The notes beneath the pieces were generated by a model. It was given only the letters and a program-made list of their open reading frames with translations, was not told where the DNA came from and ran no database searches. A program made the position numbers and the translations under genes. Below are positions 59,438 through 64,000 of a DNA stretch of 64,000 nt, piece after piece. Source of the stretch: Pseudomonas wuhanensis. GTDB lineage: Bacteria > Pseudomonadota > Gammaproteobacteria > Pseudomonadales > Pseudomonadaceae. The stretch is from positions 5,580,001 through 5,644,000 of the forward strand of contig NZ_CP117430.1 of the NCBI RefSeq assembly GCF_030687395.1, written 5' to 3'. Positions within the stretch are counted from its first letter, which is position 1; each line of letters begins with the position of its first letter.

Positions 59438-60883
59438 ATGCAATGGGAAGTCGTGATCGGGCTGGAGATTCATACCCAGCTCACCACCCGGTCGAAAATC
59501 TTTTCCGGAAGTTCCACCACTTTCGGTTCCGAGCCGAACACCCAGGCCAGCCTGGTTGACCTCGGCATGCCCGGCGTACTACCGGTGCTGAACCAGGAAG
59601 CGGTGCGCATGGCGGTGATGTTCGGTCTCGCCATCGATGCCGAGATTGGCCAGCACAACGTGTTCGCCCGTAAAAACTATTTTTACCCGGACCTGCCCAA
59701 GGGCTACCAGATCAGCCAGATGGAATTGCCGATCGTCGGCAAGGGCCACCTGGACATCGCCATGGAAGACGGCACGATCAAACGTGTCGGTGTCACCCGT
59801 GCGCACCTGGAAGAAGACGCCGGTAAAAGCCTTCACGAAGAGTTCAACGGTGCCACCGGCATCGACCTGAACCGCGCCGGCACGCCGCTGCTGGAAATCG
59901 TTTCCGAGCCGGACATGCGTAGCGCCAAGGAAGCCGTGGCTTACGTCAAGGCGATCCACGCGCTGGTACGCTACCTCGGCATCTGCGACGGCAACATGGC
60001 CGAAGGCTCGCTGCGTTGCGACTGCAACGTGTCGATCCGTCCGAAAGGCCAGGTTGAATTCGGCACGCGCTGCGAGATCAAGAACGTCAACTCGTTCCGC
60101 TTCATCGAGAAGGCGATCAACACTGAAGTGCAACGCCAGATCGAGCTGATCGAAGACGGCGGCAAGGTGATCCAGCAGACTCGTCTGTACGATCCCAACA
60201 AGGACGAAACCCGTCCGATGCGCAGCAAAGAGGAAGCCAACGACTACCGTTACTTCCCCGATCCGGACCTGCTGCCGGTGGTCATCGAGGACTCGTTCCT
60301 CAACGACGTGCGCGCCACCCTGCCGGAACTGCCACCGCAGAAACGCGAGCGCTTCCAGGCGCAGTTCGGTCTGTCGGTCTACGACGCCAGCGTCCTGGCC
60401 ACCAGCCGCGAGCAAGCCGATTACTTCGAGAAAGTCGTGAACATCAGTGGCGACGCCAAACTGGCGGCCAACTGGGTCATGGTTGAACTGGGCAGCCTGT
60501 TGAACAAGCAAGGCCTGGACATCGACCAGTCGCCGGTTTCAGCCGAGCAACTGGGCGGCATGCTGTTGCGCATCAAGGACAACACCATCTCCGGCAAAAT
60601 CGCCAAGGTGGTGTTTGAAGCCATGGCCAACGGTGAAGGCAGCGCCGACGAGATCATCGACAAGCGCGGCCTCAAGCAAGTGACCGACACCGGCGCAATC
60701 TCGGCGGTGCTGGACGAGATGCTCGCGGCCAATGCCGAACAGGTCGAACAGTACCGCGCGGCAGACGAAGCCAAACGCGGCAAGATGTTCGGCTTCTTCG
60801 TCGGCCAGGCCATGAAAGCCTCCAAAGGCAAGGCCAACCCGCAACAGGTCAACGAACTGCTTAAAAGCAAGCTCGAAGGCTGA
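59438..60883 (+). CDS. gatB: Asp-tRNA(Asn)/Glu-tRNA(Gln) amidotransferase subunit B
   Basis: 481 residues from ATG 59438 ('[20 protein letters not shown]'); a longer frame to 59369 lies inside gatA. The PET112-type catalytic domain has '[20 protein letters not shown]' and '[16 protein letters not shown]', and the C-terminal YqeY-like helical tail binds tRNA (about 330-481). It activates the tRNA-bound glutamate or aspartate with ATP and adds the ammonia from GatA. A nested REP element follows the stop by 38 bases. Confidence 0.97.
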   Translation: MQWEVVIGLEIHTQLTTRSKIFSGSSTTFGSEPNTQASLVDLGMPGVLPVLNQEAVRMAVMFGLAIDAEIGQHNVFARKNYFYPDLPKGYQISQMELPIVGKGHLDIAMEDGTIKRVGVTRAHLEEDAGKSLHEEFNGATGIDLNRAGTPLLEIVSEPDMRSAKEAVAYVKAIHALVRYLGICDGNMAEGSLRCDCNVSIRPKGQVEFGTRCEIKNVNSFRFIEKAINTEVQRQIELIEDGGKVIQQTRLYDPNKDETRPMRSKEEANDYRYFPDPDLLPVVIEDSFLNDVRATLPELPPQKRERFQAQFGLSVYDASVLATSREQADYFEKVVNISGDAKLAANWVMVELGSLLNKQGLDIDQSPVSAEQLGGMLLRIKDNTISGKIAKVVFEAMANGEGSADEIIDKRGLKQVTDTGAISAVLDEMLAANAEQVEQYRAADEAKRGKMFGFFVGQAMKASKGKANPQQVNELLKSKLEG

Positions 60884-60920
60884 TGCGAATGGAGCCAGCA
60901 TTCAAACCTGGCTCCATTCC

Positions 60921-60984
60921 CTGTGGGAGCGGGCTTTTGTGGCGAGGGGGCTTGCCCCCTCGCCACAAAAGCCCGCTCTCACAT
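60921..60984. repeat. nested (two-type) REP palindrome
   Basis: Outer arms 'TGTGGGAGCGGGCTTT' (from 60922) and 'AAAGCCCGCTCTCACA' are halves of the main REP type; between them sits a perfect inner palindrome 'TTGTGGCGAGGGGGCTTGCC' with its complement, a second REP type. The full 62-base unit folds as one stem with a single mismatch in the outer arms. Confidence 0.85.
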
Positions 60985-61004
60985 TTGTATCCGGGATACC
61001 TTCT

Positions 61005-61379
61005 ATGAAACGTCTGCTCAGCGCCTGCGCCCTGCTCTCTCTGCTGGCCGGTTGTGCCAGTACCGATACCGTCGATCCACACGGTTACGACAAGACCGGC
61101 ACGGCTTCGTATTACGGTGCCAAGCATCATGGCAAACGCACCGCCAGCGGCGAGCGTTTCAACCAGCATGGCCTGACCGCCGCCCATCGCCAGTTGCCGT
61201 TCGGCACCCGGGTGAAGATTACCAACCTGAATAACGACAGATCCTGCGTGGTACGCATCAACGACCGTGGGCCGTACTCCCGTGGGCGCCTGATCGACGT
61301 GTCCCGTGAAGCGGCCGAACGGTTGGGCATGCTGCGCAGTGGCACCGCGAAAGTTCGCGTGCAAGCCCTCGACGACTGA
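61005..61379 (+). CDS. RlpA-like lipoprotein, short double-psi beta-barrel form
   Basis: 124 residues. A lipobox 'LLAGCAS' (cleavage before Cys16) makes it a lipoprotein. The DPBB domain starts 'GTASYYGAKHHGKRTASGE' and has 'PFGTRVKITNLNNDRSCVV' and 'INDRGPYSRGRLIDVS' with the conserved catalytic Asp of RlpA lytic transglycosylases. The C-terminal SPOR domain of full RlpA is absent, so it would not be targeted to septal denuded glycan in the usual manner. As in P. aeruginosa, it lies directly after gatB. Confidence 0.88.
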   Translation: MKRLLSACALLSLLAGCASTDTVDPHGYDKTGTASYYGAKHHGKRTASGERFNQHGLTAAHRQLPFGTRVKITNLNNDRSCVVRINDRGPYSRGRLIDVSREAAERLGMLRSGTAKVRVQALDD

Positions 61380-61430
61380 TTAGACGGAGCGCTGACTATT
61401 TTCGGACTGGCCGATTTACCCCTGATCAGC

Positions 61431-62492
61431 GTGATTGAATTGTTCAGCGGTCTGTTTTTACTGATCGCCGGCGCCGAACTGATGGTACGCGCCGCCGTAC
61501 GTCTGGCCGCGCGACTGCATGTGCGGCCGCTGATCATCGGCCTGACCATCGTGGCCCTCGGCAGCAGCGCACCGCAGATGGCGGTCAGCCTGCAAGCCAC
61601 CCTGGCGCAAAACGCCGACATTGCCGTCGGCAGCGTGATCGGCAGCAGCATCTTCAACATCCTCGTCACCCTAGGGCTCTCGGCGCTGATAATTCCGCTG
61701 CGGGTTTCGCGGCAATTGGTGCGCCTGGATATTCCATTGATGATCGGCGCCAGCCTGCTGGTGTTCGTACTGGCGTGGAATGAAGAACTGACTCGGGCCG
61801 ACGGCGTGATGCTGCTGATAGCGCTGGCACTGTATCTGGGCTTGCTGCTGCGTCAGTCACGGCACTCGGCCCGTCCGCCATCGGCGGCTCATGAAGCGCC
61901 GCAGGCACCGTGGTTCAGCAGCCTGCTAATGATCGTCGCCGGTCTGGCGATGCTGGTGTTCGCCGGGCACTTGCTGCTCGGCGCCGCAGTGGCGGTCGCG
62001 ACCGACCTGGGCTTGTCGGAGCGGATCATCGGTCTGACCATCGTTGCCGTCAGCACGTCCCTGCCGGAGTTGGCCACTTCGTTGATCGCCGCGTTGCGCG
62101 GTCAGCGGGACATCGCGGTGGGCAACGTGATCGGCAGCAACCTGCTCAACCTCCTGGGTGTACTCGGGCTGACCGCATTGATCGCGCCGTCGCCGCTGTC
62201 AGTCTCGCCGAACGCCCTGGATTTCGACCTGCCGGTAATGCTTGGTGTCGCGGTGCTGTGCCTGCCCGTGTTCTATTCCGGCTACCGGGTGACGCGCGCC
62301 GAAGGTCTGCTGTTTTTGGGTTTGTACCTGGCCTATGGACTGCACGTGGTGTCGTTCACCACCGGCATGCCGCTGGCCGGCAAGCTTGAACACCTGATGC
62401 TGTTTTTCGTCCTGCCGGCGCTGGGGGCGTTTTTGCTGTTCACGTCGCTGCGCGCCTGGCGTCGCCAACACCATAAGAGGGAATTGCCATGA
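61431..62492 (+). CDS. calcium/sodium antiporter family protein (YrbG-like)
   Basis: 353 residues from GTG 61431. The two inverted half repeats of the Na/Ca exchanger family each show the alpha motif: 'LGSSAPQMAVSLQ...GSVIGSSIFN' (about 43-75) and 'VSTSLPELATSLI...GNVIGSNLLN' (about 205-240). About ten membrane helices. It exchanges Ca or another cation for Na or H. An upstream ATT at 61398 has a GGAG eight bases before it and adds 'IFGLADLPLIS'; the GTG lacks an SD, so the true start may be ATT. Note the first repeat has Q instead of E in 'SAPQMA', an unusual change at a site that is normally acidic. Confidence 0.85.
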   Translation: MIELFSGLFLLIAGAELMVRAAVRLAARLHVRPLIIGLTIVALGSSAPQMAVSLQATLAQNADIAVGSVIGSSIFNILVTLGLSALIIPLRVSRQLVRLDIPLMIGASLLVFVLAWNEELTRADGVMLLIALALYLGLLLRQSRHSARPPSAAHEAPQAPWFSSLLMIVAGLAMLVFAGHLLLGAAVAVATDLGLSERIIGLTIVAVSTSLPELATSLIAALRGQRDIAVGNVIGSNLLNLLGVLGLTALIAPSPLSVSPNALDFDLPVMLGVAVLCLPVFYSGYRVTRAEGLLFLGLYLAYGLHVVSFTTGMPLAGKLEHLMLFFVLPALGAFLLFTSLRAWRRQHHKRELP

Positions 62493-62869
62493 GCACTGAT
62501 AACAAGCCTGGGGTTGAAGTCCGCCGCCAAGTAATGGGCGACGCCTTCGTCGACCGCGCCTTGGGCAACGCCACTGAGTTCACCCAACCGTTGCAGGACT
62601 TCGTCAATGAACACGCCTGGGGCGGTGTGTGGAATCGCGAAGGTCTGCCGCTGAAAACCCGCAGCCTGATCACCCTCGCCGCGCTGACCGCCTTGAAGTG
62701 CCCGCAAGAATTGAAAGGCCATGTGCGTGGCGCGCTGAACAACGGCTGCACCGTGGAAGAAATTCGCGAGGCGCTGCTGCATTGCGCGGTGTATGCCGGC
62801 GTGCCGGCGGCGATTGATGCGTTTCGGGCGGCGCAGGAAGTGATCGACAGCTACCAAAAGCCCGAGTAA
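62489..62869 (+). CDS. carboxymuconolactone decarboxylase family protein
   Basis: 126 residues from ATG 62489, overlapping the antiporter stop by 4 bases. It matches the 4-carboxymuconolactone decarboxylase (PcaC) length and pattern: 'VWNREGLPLKTRSLITLAALTALK', 'ELKGHVRGALNNGCTVEEIREALLHCAVYAGVPAA'. A conserved Cys is in 'ALLHCAVYAG'. Family members are either true PcaC or AhpD-like peroxidase relatives without the C-x-x-C pair, and no protocatechuate genes are near. The translational overlap with a cation antiporter is unexplained. Function uncertain. Confidence 0.8.
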   Translation: MSTDNKPGVEVRRQVMGDAFVDRALGNATEFTQPLQDFVNEHAWGGVWNREGLPLKTRSLITLAALTALKCPQELKGHVRGALNNGCTVEEIREALLHCAVYAGVPAAIDAFRAAQEVIDSYQKPE

Positions 62870-62899
62870 CAAGCAGACATTTGTGCTGGCAGGACTATC

Positions 62900-63001
62900 G
62901 CCATCGCGGGCAAGCCCGCTCCCCTACAGGGGATCTCCTTTATTGCACAAATTGTGTGAACACCAAAGATCACTGTGGGAGCGGGCTTGCCCGCGATGAG
63001 G
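62900..63001. repeat. REPIN (paired inverted REPs)
   Basis: 'CGCCATCGCGGGCAAGCCCG' from 62900 pairs with 'GTGGGAGCGGGCTTGCCCGC' ending near 62998. The spacer resembles that at 16306. One arm has 'CTCCCCTACAGGGG', a local insertion relative to other copies. Confidence 0.87.
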
Positions 63002-63028
63002 CCCTGGAAGCCACCGCAAATGCCGAGG

Positions 63029-63970
63029 CTAAATCCACCCACCCCACTGCAACAAAAAAATCCCGACGTTGGTGGTGACCGCCGCCATCAGCGTGGTAAT
63101 CACGATGATCGCCGCCGCCAGTTCATGATTACCGTTGGCCTGCCGGGCCATGACAAAACTGGCCGCTGCAGTCGGGCTGCCGAAGTACAGAAACAGAATC
63201 CCCAATTCCGCCCCGCGAAAACCCCAGAGCCAGGCGCCAAGCGTCGCCAGCACCGGCAGGCCGATCATCTTCATCAGGCTTGAACTGAGCGCCGTCGGCC
63301 CGCTTTTGCGCATCGCCGCCAGCGACAACGTGCCACCGATGCAGATCAATGCCAATGGCAAAGTGGTTTGTGCCAGGTACTGGCCGGACGTCTCCAGCCA
63401 CCCCGGCAAACCGATCTTGAAATACGCAAACGGCGCCGCCGCAAACACGCTGATGATCAACGGGTTGACCATCACGCTTTTGCAGATACTCCACGGGTCA
63501 GACTTGATCACCGGGCTGTAGACCGCCAGTACGATGGTCGAAAGCGTGTTGTAAAACAGGATCACCAACGCTGCAAGAATGGCCCCGAGGGAAATCCCGT
63601 AGTCGCCGTACATACTCGCCGCCAGGGCCAGACCGATAACGCCGTTGTTGCCACGGAAAGCGCCTTGGGTATAGATGCCTCGGTCTTCCCGCGGGCATTT
63701 CCAGATCGCCCAGCCCCAGGCAATCGCAAAGCACGCCAGCGTCGCGACCGAGAAGTAGATCAGCAGCGCCGGTTGCAGCGCGGCATGCAGGTCGGCATGC
63801 AAGATGCCCAGAAACAGCAACGCCGGCATGGTGACGTTGAACACCAGGGCCGACGCGGTATGAATGAAGTTGTCGTTGATCCAGTCGATGCGCTTGAGCA
63901 GCGCCCCCAGAAACAGCATGGCAAACACCGGCGCGGTGATGTTCAGGGTTTCGAGGAAGATAGCCAGCAT
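63029..63970 (-). CDS. AEC-family auxin efflux carrier-like transporter
   Basis: 313 residues with about ten membrane segments ('LNITAPVFAMLFLGALLKRI', 'GIYTQGAFRGNNGVIGLALA', 'TLPLALICIGGTLSL'). The AEC family exports or takes up organic acids such as malate or malonate; the 'FRGNNGVIGLALA' stretch and the five-plus-five repeat are typical. It reads toward the REPIN. The start ATG is at 63970; the end of the window cuts whatever lies upstream. Substrate not predictable. Confidence 0.88.
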   Translation of the reverse strand: MLAIFLETLNITAPVFAMLFLGALLKRIDWINDNFIHTASALVFNVTMPALLFLGILHADLHAALQPALLIYFSVATLACFAIAWGWAIWKCPREDRGIYTQGAFRGNNGVIGLALAASMYGDYGISLGAILAALVILFYNTLSTIVLAVYSPVIKSDPWSICKSVMVNPLIISVFAAAPFAYFKIGLPGWLETSGQYLAQTTLPLALICIGGTLSLAAMRKSGPTALSSSLMKMIGLPVLATLGAWLWGFRGAELGILFLYFGSPTAAASFVMARQANGNHELAAAIIVITTLMAAVTTNVGIFLLQWGGWI

Positions 63971-64000
63971 GCCGGGGGAACCTTGGGTGGGCGTCGTTAG

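Overview
The window is chromosomal DNA of a Pseudomonas, most likely of the P. fluorescens lineage. Three things support this: high GC with matching codon use, many dispersed REP/REPIN palindromes of the 'GTGGGAGC..GGCTTGC' kind, and a gene order from about 16.5 to 61.4 kb that follows, as I remember it, the P. aeruginosa block PA4442-PA4485 (cysNC-cysD-nif3-algW-his-murA-mla-kds-lpt-rpoN-PTSNtr-sodA/fumC/fagA-pmbA/tldD-yhdP-rng-maf-mreDCB-gatCAB). Nearly everything is core genome. I see no rRNA, tRNA, CRISPR, prophage, IS element or resistance gene.

Layout. 0-1.2 kb: end of folE, folX and two small conserved genes. 1.3-6.9 kb: a probable amino-acid or amine uptake and catabolism group (class III aminotransferase, one-permease polar amino-acid ABC transporter, FAD amine oxidase). 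7.1-16.3 kb: trxB, cysZ, a GT4 glycosyltransferase, an OYE-family enzyme, glutathione peroxidase, slyD, pta and an acyltransferase. 16.5-21.5 kb: sulfate activation (cysNC, cysD), a NIF3-family protein and the envelope-stress protease AlgW. 21.5-24.4 kb: a two-gene accessory insert (TonB-dependent receptor plus DUF4198 protein). 24.5-36.1 kb: histidine synthesis, murA, ibaG, the Mla lipid-transport operon, then KDO synthesis and the LPS transport genes kdsD-kdsC-lptC-lptA-lptB. 36.3-39.8 kb: rpoN-hpf-ptsN-rapZ-ptsO. 40.0-43.8 kb: a ZIP transporter and the Fur-type, iron-sparing fagA-fumC-(unknown)-sodA operon. 44.0-57.5 kb: pmbA/tldD, darP, a nitrilase-family amidase, the giant YhdP, rng, maf and mreDCB. 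57.7-64 kb: gatCAB, a small RlpA-like lipoprotein, a Ca/Na-type exchanger, a carboxymuconolactone decarboxylase-family protein and an AEC transporter.

The part most likely to be new is the TonB/DUF4198 insert. A near-perfect 44-bp inverted repeat (21535-21578) covers the likely -10 box, the predicted transcript start and the start codon. The small partner protein is predicted to begin with histidine after signal cleavage. Together they look like a metal-regulated metal or metallophore uptake unit. Other points worth a look: mreC (and possibly the exchanger) appears to start at ATT behind a good Shine-Dalgarno; one REP element sits inside another at about 60.95 kb; and an 18-bp palindrome lies upstream of cysD.
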